Assembly (NCBI RefSeq): GCF_000022085.1
Contig: NC_011894.1
Span: 6,322,501 to 6,386,500 of the forward strand
DNA from: Methylobacterium nodulans ORS 2060
GTDB taxonomy: Bacteria > Pseudomonadota > Alphaproteobacteria > Rhizobiales > Beijerinckiaceae
Reading direction: 5' to 3'
Length of the DNA: 64,000 nt
A program made the translations under genes and the position numbers. Of this stretch, positions 34,983-42,828 are shown piece by piece. A model generated the notes under the pieces. It had not been told where the DNA came from. It did not search any database and saw nothing but the letters and a program-made list of their open reading frames with translations. Position 1 is the stretch's first letter. Each line of letters starts with the position of its first letter.

Positions 34983-36215
34983 TCATTGCACCGCGCGGGC
35001 GGTCGGCGACTTCCAGGCACTGGTGAGATAGTCGACGTTCGCCGCATAGGCGTCCGCGATGGCGGTCCGGCCGCTGGTCGGCGTCACGCCGTCCGCGATG
35101 GTGCGGGCGAGGGGATCAGCCGGCTTCTGGTCCTTGGCGATCGCCAGGAAGGCACCCTCAACCACGCCGTCCGTGAGATCCTTGGCGCTGTCGCCCAGAC
35201 GGGCGGTCACCACCTCGCGGCGGATCTGGGCGTCGGTCTTGCCGGCGTCGGTGAAGGTCGCGCCGATGACGGTCTTGGCGACATCGATCACCGCCGCGCG
35301 GGCGGCCACGGCGGCCGCCAGCTTGTCCGGGGTGAGGGCCGAGTCCTCGACTTGCTTCTTGAGGACCGCGATCTCGCCGTCCTTGGTGTCGATTGCCTTG
35401 CGCGCGTCCGCAAGCTCCGCGTCCTTGGCCTTGATCGCCGCCGCGTGGGCCTCGGCCGCGGCCTTGGCCTCGGCAGTGAGCTGCAGGTTGTCGGCGGTGA
35501 GCGTGCCGATCTGCTTCTGCAGGCCGGACACCGCGACCACCGCAGCATCGCTCATCTCGACGGTGTGGCCGTCGATGGTCATCGTCTTCAGGATGGGGGG
35601 CATGGGGATCGCTTCCCTCTGCTGTTGCTGGTCGGAGAGCACCCGCATGGTCTTCGCCTCGGCGGGGTGCTGGTCGCCGATGCGGCACTCGGGGCCGGCT
35701 CGCCCGCGATCCACGATCGCGACGTGATCGACCACGATGTTGGTCTGGCGGGCGTCGTAAGCGCGCCCATCCGGGGTAGTGCCGGGGGTCCAGTCGAGGT
35801 CGCACTGGTACCCGACCGACAGCTCACGCTTGCCGTCCTTGACCGCCTCGATCGCGGTCTGATCAGCCAGCAGCATGGGGATGCGCACGAATTCGCCGTC
35901 GCGCAGCACCTCCTCGCCCACGTGCCCGCGCGCCACATCGCGCCAGGTGGTCGGGGTGACGGGGGAGGGCGGGTGATCGAGGGTGACGGGCTTGTGGCCG
36001 AAGGTGCGCAGGCTATCGGCCCGGAACACCTCGTCGGCGTCGCGGTAGACCCGGACGACCGGCATCTCAGGCTTGCCCACCTCGGCGCCGAGGTAGTCCT
36101 GCACGTTGCCGCCCCGGGCAGCCTTGGCCTGGAGGACGAGCGCGCCGTTGCGCATCTCGCGTGCGTTCGCGATCTCGGCGGCCTCGCCGAGCGACAGCTG
36201 ATCGAAGAACTGCAT
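34983..36215 (-). CDS. DUF2213-like capsid scaffold/protease
   Basis: About 410 residues. The first half (residues 1-170) matches DUF2213-type prohead proteases: LTFGHKPVTLDHP-like segment (TFGHKPVTLDHPPSPVTPTT), RDGEFVRIPMLLAD, KRELSVGYQCDLDWTPG and IVVDHVAIVDRGRAG. Here H and S residues of a serine protease are placed as in the family. The second half is Ala/Lys/Glu-rich helix, a typical scaffold. ATG 36215 is chosen by homology; AGAGG lies upstream. The frame is open farther upstream without matching content. Confidence 0.8.
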   Translation of the reverse strand: MQFFDQLSLGEAAEIANAREMRNGALVLQAKAARGGNVQDYLGAEVGKPEMPVVRVYRDADEVFRADSLRTFGHKPVTLDHPPSPVTPTTWRDVARGHVGEEVLRDGEFVRIPMLLADQTAIEAVKDGKRELSVGYQCDLDWTPGTTPDGRAYDARQTNIVVDHVAIVDRGRAGPECRIGDQHPAEAKTMRVLSDQQQQREAIPMPPILKTMTIDGHTVEMSDAAVVAVSGLQKQIGTLTADNLQLTAEAKAAAEAHAAAIKAKDAELADARKAIDTKDGEIAVLKKQVEDSALTPDKLAAAVAARAAVIDVAKTVIGATFTDAGKTDAQIRREVVTARLGDSAKDLTDGVVEGAFLAIAKDQKPADPLARTIADGVTPTSGRTAIADAYAANVDYLTSAWKSPTARAVQ

Positions 36216-36268
36216 GGAAACCTCTGCTGCCGGCCGCCCGCGGCGGCCCGATTGAAGCCGACGAGGCG

Positions 36269-36536
36269 CTATGCCCCGCGCCAGTGGGGGTGCTTGCGGG
36301 TGATCCGGACGCGGCCGCGCCGGGTCTCGTCCAGGAAGTGGCCGGGGCGCCGCGGATCGGGCCGCAAATAGCCGTCCGCGTCCTCGGCCGGGATCACCAC
36401 CTCGTCGGCGAGGTCGTCGGCCGTGATCACGCGGTCGAGCCGCTCGCCGTCGAGCGTCACGATGAAGGTGATCCCGCGGTCGCGCGCCTCGGAAGGCGCG
36501 GAAGCCGGGATCGCGCTCGTCCGACGAGACCCGCAT
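36269..36536 (-). pseudogene. Small phage protein, frameshifted
   Basis: An ATG at 36536 overlaps the previous stop as ATGA and encodes RVSSDERDPGFRAF. A +1 shift near 36490 is needed to continue into ARDRGITFIVTLDGERLDRV, VITADDLADEVVI and the tail RRGRVRITRKHPHWRGA. The joined product would be about 88 residues, a type often seen in phage head operons. The second part alone may be read from GTG 36460. Either the gene has one extra base in a CC/GC run, or the sequence does. Confidence 0.5.
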
Positions 36537-36664
36537 CAGCCCTGCCCCCTGGCAAGCAGGCCGACGAGCCAGCCGAACCCGACGAGGCAGCCGGCTGCCG
36601 CGAGCCCGATCAGGATGTCACGCAGGGCCCGGCCGTAGCCGGTACCGCCGACGAAGCCGGACAT
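36536..36664 (-). CDS. Tiny membrane protein (42 residues)
   Basis: ATG 36664 overlaps the stop of the preceding tiny gene, and its own stop overlaps the next start. The peptide has a Gly-rich start and one membrane helix, ILIGLAAAGCLVGFGWLVGL. Its coding status rests on this chain of stop-start overlaps. Confidence 0.5.
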   Translation of the reverse strand: MSGFVGGTGYGRALRDILIGLAAAGCLVGFGWLVGLLARGQG

Positions 36665-36753
36665 CAGCAATCCCATCCGGTGAGAAGCATCACGAAGCTG
36701 GCGGCCACGAGCGCGGCGATGGCCAGCCAGAACAGCGGATCAGTGCCGATCAT
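36664..36753 (-). CDS. Tiny membrane protein (29 residues)
   Basis: ATG 36753 overlaps the stop of the 31-residue gene. The peptide is almost wholly one helix, PLFWLAIAALVAASFVMLL. It is linked to both neighbours by ATGA-type overlaps. Confidence 0.45.
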   Translation of the reverse strand: MIGTDPLFWLAIAALVAASFVMLLTGWDC

Positions 36754-36845
36754 CGCCAGAACAGCACCAGAACGCCCAGGAATAGGACCGCACCGGCGTA
36801 GAAGGTCAGCCGGTCCGAGGGGGTGATCTCGCGATTGTCCGGCAT
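36750..36845 (-). CDS. Tiny membrane protein (31 residues)
   Basis: ATG 36845 begins a peptide with a charged start (PDNREITPSDR) and one helix, LTFYAGAVLFLGVLVLFW. It is part of a chain of overlapping tiny membrane genes. The function is unknown. Confidence 0.45.
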   Translation of the reverse strand: MPDNREITPSDRLTFYAGAVLFLGVLVLFWR

Positions 36846-36849
36846 GGGA

Positions 36850-36963
36850 TCAGGAGGGCCAGACAGCGCCGACGATCGCAGCGGCGCTGAGAGCCAAGAC
36901 CGCCAGCGCGACGGCGCCGAGCACCGTCGCGGCCTCGGGGCCGGAGCCATTGCGCCACGGCAT
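36850..36963 (-). CDS. Tiny membrane protein (37 residues)
   Basis: The ATG at 36963 overlaps the stop of the DUF3309-like gene. The peptide has a short polar start (PWRNGSGPEA) and one Ala/Val-rich helix, TVLGAVALAVLALSAAAIVG. It belongs to the same chain of overlapping small membrane genes. Confidence 0.5.
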   Translation of the reverse strand: MPWRNGSGPEAATVLGAVALAVLALSAAAIVGAVWPS

Positions 36964-37121
36964 CAGATGTGACCCAGCAGAACCAGGATGATGACGACGA
37001 CGAGCAGCAGGCCGATCAGTCCGCCCGGCACGAAGCCCCAATTCGCATTATAGGGCAGGCCGAGCGGCAGGGCGCCGAGCAGCGCCAGGATCAGGATGAC
37101 GATCAGGATGGTGCCGAGCAT
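36963..37121 (-). CDS. DUF3309 family membrane protein
   Basis: The 52-residue protein has two membrane helices, TILIVILILALLGALPL and GGLIGLLLVVVIILVLLG, joined by a loop with YNANWGFVPGG. This is the DUF3309 pattern, common in alphaproteobacteria, where the loop holds WGY/WGF before the second helix. The role is unknown. It sits in the phage head operon after the Acb2-like gene, probably a host gene acquired by the phage. Confidence 0.7.
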   Translation of the reverse strand: MLGTILIVILILALLGALPLGLPYNANWGFVPGGLIGLLLVVVIILVLLGHI

Positions 37122-37134
37122 GTGCGCCTCCTCA

Positions 37135-37389
37135 TCAGGCCGTCACGGCGCGAACCGCCCGCATCACCGCGTCCTCGACGTGGGTCCGGGCCAGCTCAAG
37201 GTCGCGGTCATCGAGCTTCTCGACGCTCGGCGGCACTTCGGCGATCTCGTGGATCAGCTGGATGAAGGTCGCGCCGGCGTCCTTGATCCGGGTCACGAGG
37301 GCCTTCTCGTCCTCGGTCAGGAGCCGGGACTGGTGGCGCACGCCATTGTTCGCGGTGCGCTCGTCCGACGTGCTCTCGACGGTGGCCAT
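37135..37389 (-). CDS. Acb2/Tad1-like cyclic-nucleotide sponge (anti-CBASS)
   Basis: This 84-residue protein has the layout of the Acb2/Tad1 helical-hairpin domain: SRLLTEDEKALVTRIKDAGA, helix FIQLIHEIAEVP, and the C-terminal block DRDLELARTHVEDAVMRAV. Known members form hexamers that bind CBASS cyclic signals and stop effector activation. It lies two genes downstream of a portal fused to an Acb1-like domain. ATG 37389 has GGAG upstream. The frame extends to GTG 37494, also with GGAGGG, adding a CTICGLGPC motif; both starts may be used. Assignment is by residue pattern only. Confidence 0.6.
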   Translation of the reverse strand: MATVESTSDERTANNGVRHQSRLLTEDEKALVTRIKDAGATFIQLIHEIAEVPPSVEKLDDRDLELARTHVEDAVMRAVRAVTA

Positions 37390-37505
37390 GGGGGTCTCCG
37401 GATAGCGGCACGGGCCGAGCCCGCAGATCGTGCAGTGGCGCGGGGCGGGGAGGCCGACGAGGGCGCTCCGGCGGCTGCAAGCGGGCTGGGTCACAAGGCC
37501 CTCCG

Positions 37506-37595
37506 TCAGTCGTGCCAGGGCAGTTCCGGGGCGCGCTCGGCCTCGTGGAGCAGCCATGCGAGGCAGGCGAGCCAGACGATGCCGAGCCAGATCAC
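37506..37595 (-). CDS. Tiny membrane peptide (29 residues)
   Basis: GTG 37595 follows a strong GGAGGTGA site. The peptide starts with one hydrophobic helix, IWLGIVWLACLAWLLHEA, and has a short acidic tail. It resembles the first helix of the preceding gene product. The function is unknown. Confidence 0.5.
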   Translation of the reverse strand: MIWLGIVWLACLAWLLHEAERAPELPWHD

Positions 37596-37598
37596 CGC

Positions 37599-37838
37599 TC
37601 ACCTCCGATCGTGATCGCGGCGCAGCGGATCGGCATCGCCGATGGCGAGCGGGATCCCGTTATCTTCGAGGATCTGCATCGCGCGCTCGTCGTCGTACGC
37701 GAGCATCGCGCGCTGGACGTGGGGCAGGGACTGGTTGAAGGCGTCATCCCAGATGCCGTGTCGGTAGCGCATCTGGCCGGACCAGATCAGGGTGCCGAGC
37801 CAGACCAGGGAGACGCCGAGCCAGATCCAGTCGCTCAC
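37599..37838 (-). CDS. Small membrane protein after the portal
   Basis: The 79-residue protein starts at GTG 37838, overlapping the portal stop (GTGA). One N-terminal helix (SDWIWLGVSLVWLGTLIWSG) is followed by a polar domain with a helix HVQRAMLAYDDERAMQILED. No family is recognised; small membrane proteins next to phage portals are common and poorly understood. Confidence 0.55.
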   Translation of the reverse strand: MSDWIWLGVSLVWLGTLIWSGQMRYRHGIWDDAFNQSLPHVQRAMLAYDDERAMQILEDNGIPLAIGDADPLRRDHDRR

Positions 37839-39697
37839 TCGGCGGCCTGCAGCTTGGCCCGCCAGTTCTCATCGACCGGCTCGAAGATCTCGGGGCCGAA
37901 GACGAGCGGGCCGTTGTAGGGCTGGACCTTGGATAGGTCGATATCGCCGGCATTCCACGAGAAGGTGACGTGGGGCTGGTATTCCGGATGATCCCACGAG
38001 GCACCCGCGTCGATGATCTCCTGCCAGCGCCACCGGAGGTCGGAGGAGGCGAACAGCAGGACCACCGCCTCGCCGAAGCGCTCGACCATCCGCGGGCCGC
38101 CAGCGTCGATCTTCAGCTGCTCGCCCTGCCAGGTCTGGCCGACCTTCATCCAGTCGAGGGGCTGACGGCTGTAGGCGAGGGTGACGTGCAGCTCGCGCGC
38201 CGGCATCAGGTCCGAAAACCCCTGGCTGCGCGCCCAGGCCAGCAGGTCGTCGCCGTTCATGAGCTTGCGGCTGACGTAGAGGGTGCGCGGGGTGGCGTCC
38301 GCGATCTGGCGGGCCGGGAAGGGCACCACAGTGCCGGTGCCGGTGAAGCCCTCGGCCGGCTGGCCGTCCGGCCCGAACTGATCGGCCTGCGGATCATCCT
38401 CGGTCAGCGGCGCATCGCCGTGCTCGTCATAGGCCGCGTCGATGCCCGGCAGCAGGCCGCTGTCGGTCACGAAGCCCTTGACGCCCTTGGCCAGGATCTC
38501 GTCGGGGATGACGGCGGCGTTCGCCAGCACATTGACCGCGTCCGCCACCGCCTTGAAGGCGTCGGCCTTCTCCTTCTGGGTCGGCTGGTAGAGCGGGCGC
38601 CACTCGTACCAGACCTCGGCCGGGCGATCGCCGAGGGCGTGCCGGATCAGCAGCTCGTCGAGGCGGGCGATCGCCGGGGTCAGGACGACCTTCTGCTCCG
38701 CGGCGCAGCGGTCGTAGTAGTTGCGGGTGTCGCTGTCACCGGTGGCGTTCATGCCCTGCGGTGACTGGCCGAGCAGCCGGGTCGCCGGGATGTCGGCGGC
38801 CGCCGAGGCGACCATCAGGAACAGGCGGACCACGTCGGGCAGGCCGGCGAAGTTGATCTGCTTCTGCTCGAAGACCTCGCCGTCCGGGCTCTTGCCGTCG
38901 CCCTCCAGCAGCAGCAGCCCGAACATCGACTTCATCTGGGCGGCGTACTCGAACCGCTTGGTGAGCGCCGTGGTCCCCGCGCTCGTGGCGAGCTGGCGGG
39001 AGAGGCCGGGCACGCTGATGATGTCCTGCTTGGCCTCGGGCAGCAGGGCGTTGACGTAGGCGGCCGAAGAGGTGGCCTGATCGAGCGCATCGAATACCGC
39101 CTGGAGCACGCTATCGCCCCAGCCCTGCTCGGAGGCCTGCGCGTTCGCCTCCAGCAGCGGCGCCCCGACCAGCCGGACGACCCGCGAGGGGTGGATCCGC
39201 TGCACGCCGCCCGTGGTGCCGCTCAACGTCCACTCGACCGGCTCCCCGAACCAGGGCGACTCGGGGTTCATATCGATCCGGCCGGCGGTGATCTCGCAGC
39301 GGCCGAGGACATGGATCCAGCGGATGCCGCCCCGGCGTAGGCGCTCGGGCATTAGCGGCTGGCTCGGATCGGCCGCCCCGTCCCCGATCAGCAGCGCGGC
39401 GCCCCCGTCGCGCCGGGCCCGGCGCAGCGCGTCGAGCAGCTTGGTCTGGACGCTCAGCGCCTTCTCGGCCGCCTCGATCGCCTCGACCTGCTTGGGATCC
39501 GCCTGCCAGCTGCGCCACTCGCGCAGCATGTCGAACGGCACGATGTCCACGACCTTGCGGGCGATCCAGTTGCCCCGATACGCCGCCTGGATCTCCGCGG
39601 GGGAGCGGGGCACGAAGACGTGGCGATTGCCCAGCGTCTTGTCCTTGGCCGTACCCAGCCCGGAGATGAAGTTGGCGATGCTATCGATTAGCCACAT
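37835..39697 (-). CDS. Portal protein (DUF1073-like) fused to Acb1-like anti-CBASS domain
   Basis: About 620 residues. Residues 1-440 form a DUF1073-type portal, with YRGNWIARKVVDIVPFDMLR, the clip/stem region and FLMVASAAADIPATRLLGQS. Residues about 470-620 form a 2H phosphoesterase like T4 Acb1: LYVSRKLMNGDDLLAWARSQ, first HxT at His504 (ARELHVTLAYS) and second HxT at His576 (YQPHVTFSW). Acb1 cleaves CBASS cyclic signals. The portal sits on terL by an ATGA overlap. Whether the C-terminus is active while attached to a portal is unknown; the annotation Acb1 family is shared by DUF1073 portals. Confidence 0.8.
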   Translation of the reverse strand: MWLIDSIANFISGLGTAKDKTLGNRHVFVPRSPAEIQAAYRGNWIARKVVDIVPFDMLREWRSWQADPKQVEAIEAAEKALSVQTKLLDALRRARRDGGAALLIGDGAADPSQPLMPERLRRGGIRWIHVLGRCEITAGRIDMNPESPWFGEPVEWTLSGTTGGVQRIHPSRVVRLVGAPLLEANAQASEQGWGDSVLQAVFDALDQATSSAAYVNALLPEAKQDIISVPGLSRQLATSAGTTALTKRFEYAAQMKSMFGLLLLEGDGKSPDGEVFEQKQINFAGLPDVVRLFLMVASAAADIPATRLLGQSPQGMNATGDSDTRNYYDRCAAEQKVVLTPAIARLDELLIRHALGDRPAEVWYEWRPLYQPTQKEKADAFKAVADAVNVLANAAVIPDEILAKGVKGFVTDSGLLPGIDAAYDEHGDAPLTEDDPQADQFGPDGQPAEGFTGTGTVVPFPARQIADATPRTLYVSRKLMNGDDLLAWARSQGFSDLMPARELHVTLAYSRQPLDWMKVGQTWQGEQLKIDAGGPRMVERFGEAVVLLFASSDLRWRWQEIIDAGASWDHPEYQPHVTFSWNAGDIDLSKVQPYNGPLVFGPEIFEPVDENWRAKLQAAE

Positions 39698-40160
39698 CAG
39701 TCGATCACCGACATCATCCCGTAACTCGACTTCGTGATCTCCTCGAATGCCCGCGAGAGGGCATCGACCTGATCCTTGAAGCTGCCACCGGGGAAGGACG
39801 ACACCTCGTCCAGAAAGGCGTCGTTCCAGGGCCCCTCGACGAGCACGATGTTGCCGGCCTCGGCCTGGGCCGAGACGGGCAGGGCGCGGGTTTCCTTGTC
39901 ACCGGTCTCGGGCGTCGCTCGGACGATGAACCCGGCCAACTGGCCGACGAGGTAGCGGGCCTGGAACTTGCCGGCGCCGCCCGGATCCTGGGGCAGCGAG
40001 ATCCGGACGTCCTCGCCGTCCTCCTGGGCGGTGTTGACGATCATCCGTTCCAGCTTGCCGGCCGAGACCCGATCGCGGCGCACGTCGGCGATGTAGAACG
40101 TGCCGTCCCGGCCGCGCCCAAGCTTCACCCCGGCGGTGTAGGCGGGCTGGCTGCTGCCCT
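39697..40160 (-). pseudogene. terL: Terminase large subunit, 3-prime part (nuclease domain), cut by IS
   Basis: This segment encodes the RNase H-like nuclease end of TerL: VKLGRGRDGTFYIADVRRDR, AGNIVLVEGPWNDAFLDEV and a final helix FKDQVDALSRAFEEI. It is split from the ATPase half by an IS630 element. Joining position 41221 to 40160 (minus strand) restores one frame across WDLAASEAKGSSQPAYTAG. A GTG at 40128 could allow separate translation. The stop overlaps the portal start as ATGA. Confidence 0.85.
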
Positions 40161-40162
40161 TA

Positions 40163-41220
40163 GAGCCGCTCCCGATCAGGTTGAAGCGTAAGCATCATCC
40201 TCGTATCCAGCAGCTGTGAAGTAGTTGCGGCACTCAGCCGGCGAGAAGCATTTGAAGGCTTGGTGGATCGCCGCCCAGAGTTCACTGACACTGCGGGCCG
40301 CCGCCCTGCGCAACAGCGCTTTCAGCTTGGCGAAGGCCTGCTCAATCGGGTTGAACTCAGGTGAGTACGGAGGAAGATAAAGCAGCCGGGCCCCGGTTGC
40401 CGCGATCGCCTCGCGCACGCCGGCCACCTTGTGAGCGCCCAGATTGTCCAGGATCACGGTGTCGCCGGGTCTCAGGGTGGGGACCAGGGTGTCGGTCACG
40501 TAGGCGCGGAAGCGTTCGCCCGTCACAGGGCCGTCCAGCAGAGCGATCGCGTCAGGCCCGCTCGTGCGCAGCCCGGCAATCACAGTGGTGGTTTTCCAGT
40601 GCCCTGCGGGTGCCGCGAGGCGGCAACGCTCGCCGCGCGGGGCCCAGCCGTAGCGGCGGACCATGCTGGTGGTGGCGGCGGTCTCATCCAGGAACACCAG
40701 TCGCTCCGGATCCAGCTCAAGCTGGCCGGCAAACCACGCCTCACGAGCCGCCTTTACATCCTCCCGCTCCTGCTCAGCTGCGTACGTCGCCCTTTTTTCC
40801 GCGTGATGCGGTGCCGGGCGAAGAAGCGCGACAGGCTACTGCGGCTGACCGGAACGCCTTGCTCCTGGAGCGTCTCGCAGAGCTCATGCAGGAAGCTCTG
40901 CGGGTGGGCTTGGTAGGTCTGCAGGATGAGCTCGGCATGAGCCTCGATGCGCTGCGAGCGCTGGTCGCCGCCCATGGGCTTGGGCGTGACATCTCCCTGG
41001 CCCTCCTGCTGCCTGGACCAGCGGCTGACGCTGGCCACGCTGACCCCGAAGCGCGCGGCGGCCTGATGGCAGGAGGCGCCTTCTGCAACGGCCGAGACGA
41101 CGCGCTGGCGCAGGTCGACAGACAAAGCTGAGGGCATGGGCCACCTCCGTTGAGCCGCCCCCCCGGGGACCGGCCAACGCGTTGCCATCACCACGGTTTC
41201 AACCCGCTCGGACCCCGCTC
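40163..41220 (-). mobile_element. IS630-family insertion sequence in terL
   Basis: The 1,058-bp element is flanked by TA on both sides (40161-40162 and 41221-41222), the target duplication of IS630. Its ends are imperfect inverted repeats: about 20 of 27 positions match between 40163-40189 and the complement of 41194-41220 (both begin GAGC and contain CCGA and GGTTGAA). It holds two overlapping transposase frames with an A6 run. It lies in terL between the ATPase and nuclease parts. Confidence 0.9.
40176..41137 (-). CDS. IS630 transposase, two frames joined by -1 shift
   Basis: Frame A (41137 to 40754) has the helix-turn-helix half: DLRQRVVSAVAEGASCHQAA, FGVSVASVSRW and the block SRSSLSRFFARHRITRKK. 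Frame B (to 40176) holds the DDE catalytic half: LVFLDETAATTSMVRRYGWA, DTVILDNLGAHK and YSPEFNPIEQAFAKLK, giving Asp, Asp and Glu. A six-A run (T at 40793-40798 on plus) lies where a -1 shift joins RKK to RATYAAEQ. Both halves look intact, so the element may be active. Confidence 0.9.
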
Positions 41221-42232
41221 TAGCCTCGGAGGCGGCCAAGTCCCAGCCCCGCACCCAGTCGCAGCCCGCGGGGGGCGCTTTGACCAGGCCGAACCAGTGC
41301 CGCTTGAACAGGCCGCCCTCGCGCGGGGCCGGGCGCTGCTGGTACTGACCGGCATAGGCGTAGGAGCCCATATCGTTCTGCAGCTGCTCGACGGTGGTCC
41401 GCGGGAAGCGTTTCGGATCGAGCAGCTCGCCATCGCGCTGGCGCGGATCCCTGAACCCGATCGCGGTGACGCAGCGCCGCTCGGCCTCGAATTCCATCGG
41501 CAGGCAGAGGTGCACGTAGCCCATGTTCTGCTTGAGGATGGTGCCGCTGATGTCGTCCTCGTGCAGGCGCTGCATGATCACGACGATGGCGCTCTGCTCC
41601 TGATCGTTCAGGCGGTTGACCGCGCCCTCGCGGAACAGGCGGGTGGTGGCGGACCGCTCCGCGGGGCTCTCGGCCGTCTTGGTCGAGTGCGGATCGTCAA
41701 TGATCAGCCGGTCGCCGCGCTGCGAGGTGAGGGAGCCGAAGGGCACCCCCTCGCGCGAGCCGGTCCGGGTGTTCGCGAAGCTGGTCTCGCCGGCGCGGGT
41801 CAGCTGCACCTCGGGCCAGAGCGCCCGATACCAGTCCGAGAGGATCAGGTCGCGGACCTTGCGCGTGTCCCGCTTCACCGGGATGTCGTTGAACGCGGTG
41901 GCGAGGTAGCGCAGCGAGGGCAGCGCCGCCGGCCCCCACTCCCAGGCCTGCCAGAGCACCGAGGCCAGGAGGCTCTTGGACGAGCCCGGCGGCACGTTGA
42001 TCAGCAGCCGGTTGATATCGCCCCTGGTGACCGCCGTGAGGTGATCGCAGATCGCGTCGATATGCCAGCCGTGCACGTAGGAGGTGCGGGGCTCCAGCAC
42101 ATGCCATGCCTCGCGCACGAAGCCCTGCAAGGTGGTGCAGCGGGCCCGGATCCGCTCGGCGTCGTGGGCGATCCGCGCGGCCTCGGCCTCACGCGCCCGC
42201 CTCGCCCTCTCCGCCCGGAGCGCCGCCATCAT
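41221..42232 (-). pseudogene. terL: Terminase large subunit, 5-prime part (ATPase domain), cut by IS
   Basis: These 337 residues are the packaging ATPase half of TerL. Walker A is LLINVPPGSSKSLLASVLWQ; Walker B is GDRLIIDDPHS; a coupling motif follows near VVIMQRLHEDDISG. The C-terminal end reaches RGWDLAASEA, where the IS begins. ATG 42232 (ATGATG) is chosen, overlapping the terS end; in-frame starts reach 42292. With the 3-prime part the intact protein would be 491 residues. The IS should block packaging unless it excises. Confidence 0.85.
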
Positions 42233-42692
42233 GGCCGCCGGATCCACCGGCAAGGTCGCCGAAGATAGCTTCGAGGGCCTTAAGCTGCTCATCCGATAGT
42301 CGCTTCAGGTCGATGGTGGCGGTGGTGATCGGGGCCCCGTTCGGGCCGCTGACCTCGCGCGGCGGTTCCTTCCACTTGGCGCGGGTCTTCAACCAGAAGA
42401 TTTGGGCGGTGACCTTCTGCGGCCCGCCGCCCGTGGCCGCCTTGAACAGCGCGTTCGCCACCGCGGCGTTGGCCAGGGTCTCGCCGACGTCGAGCTCCCG
42501 CCGGAAGTGCTTGCGCAGGGTGACGGTGCTGATCCCGAGGGCGGTGGCGATCTCCTCCTGGCGGATGCCGTAGCTCACCATCGCCTGGACCATCTTGCGG
42601 TTTTCCGCCGTGGGCTCGTAGGGCCGCCGCCCCAGCCTGCGCGCCGCGGCCGCCGGATCGGCCGGCGGATCTGGCTTGGTTCGCTTGCTCAC
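42189..42692 (-). CDS. terS: Terminase small subunit
   Basis: The 167-residue protein has an N-terminal helix-turn-helix, AMVSYGIRQEEIATALGIST with TLRKHFRREL, typical of DNA-recognising small terminases. It has an oligomerisation region (ANAAVANALFKAATGG, IFWLKTRAKWKEPP) and a Gly/acidic tail. It binds the packaging site and recruits TerL. GTG 42692 is chosen; TTG 42704 is in frame. It is first in the late operon, right after a hairpin with a T run. Confidence 0.8.
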   Translation of the reverse strand: MSKRTKPDPPADPAAAARRLGRRPYEPTAENRKMVQAMVSYGIRQEEIATALGISTVTLRKHFRRELDVGETLANAAVANALFKAATGGGPQKVTAQIFWLKTRAKWKEPPREVSGPNGAPITTATIDLKRLSDEQLKALEAIFGDLAGGSGGHDGGAPGGEGEAGA

Positions 42693-42702
42693 GCCCGCAC
42701 CC

Positions 42703-42727
42703 AAAAAAAGTAGACGTCCCGGCGTCT
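42703..42727 (-). terminator. Hairpin with T7 run directly upstream of terS
   Basis: On the minus strand AGACG, CCGGGA, CGTCT form a short stem-loop followed by AC and seven Ts (42703-42709). The terS start lies only about 10 bases beyond. It is a likely intrinsic terminator guarding the late operon, which would need antitermination or a promoter inside. Confidence 0.5.
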
Positions 42728-42828
42728 TTCGACGGTGCCTCGGACTACGAAAGTCTCGATAAAGAACAGGCCCCGCGGGGCGACGCTCTCTACTCCGGAC
42801 CCAGCCGGGATAGACACGAGGAATTCAG

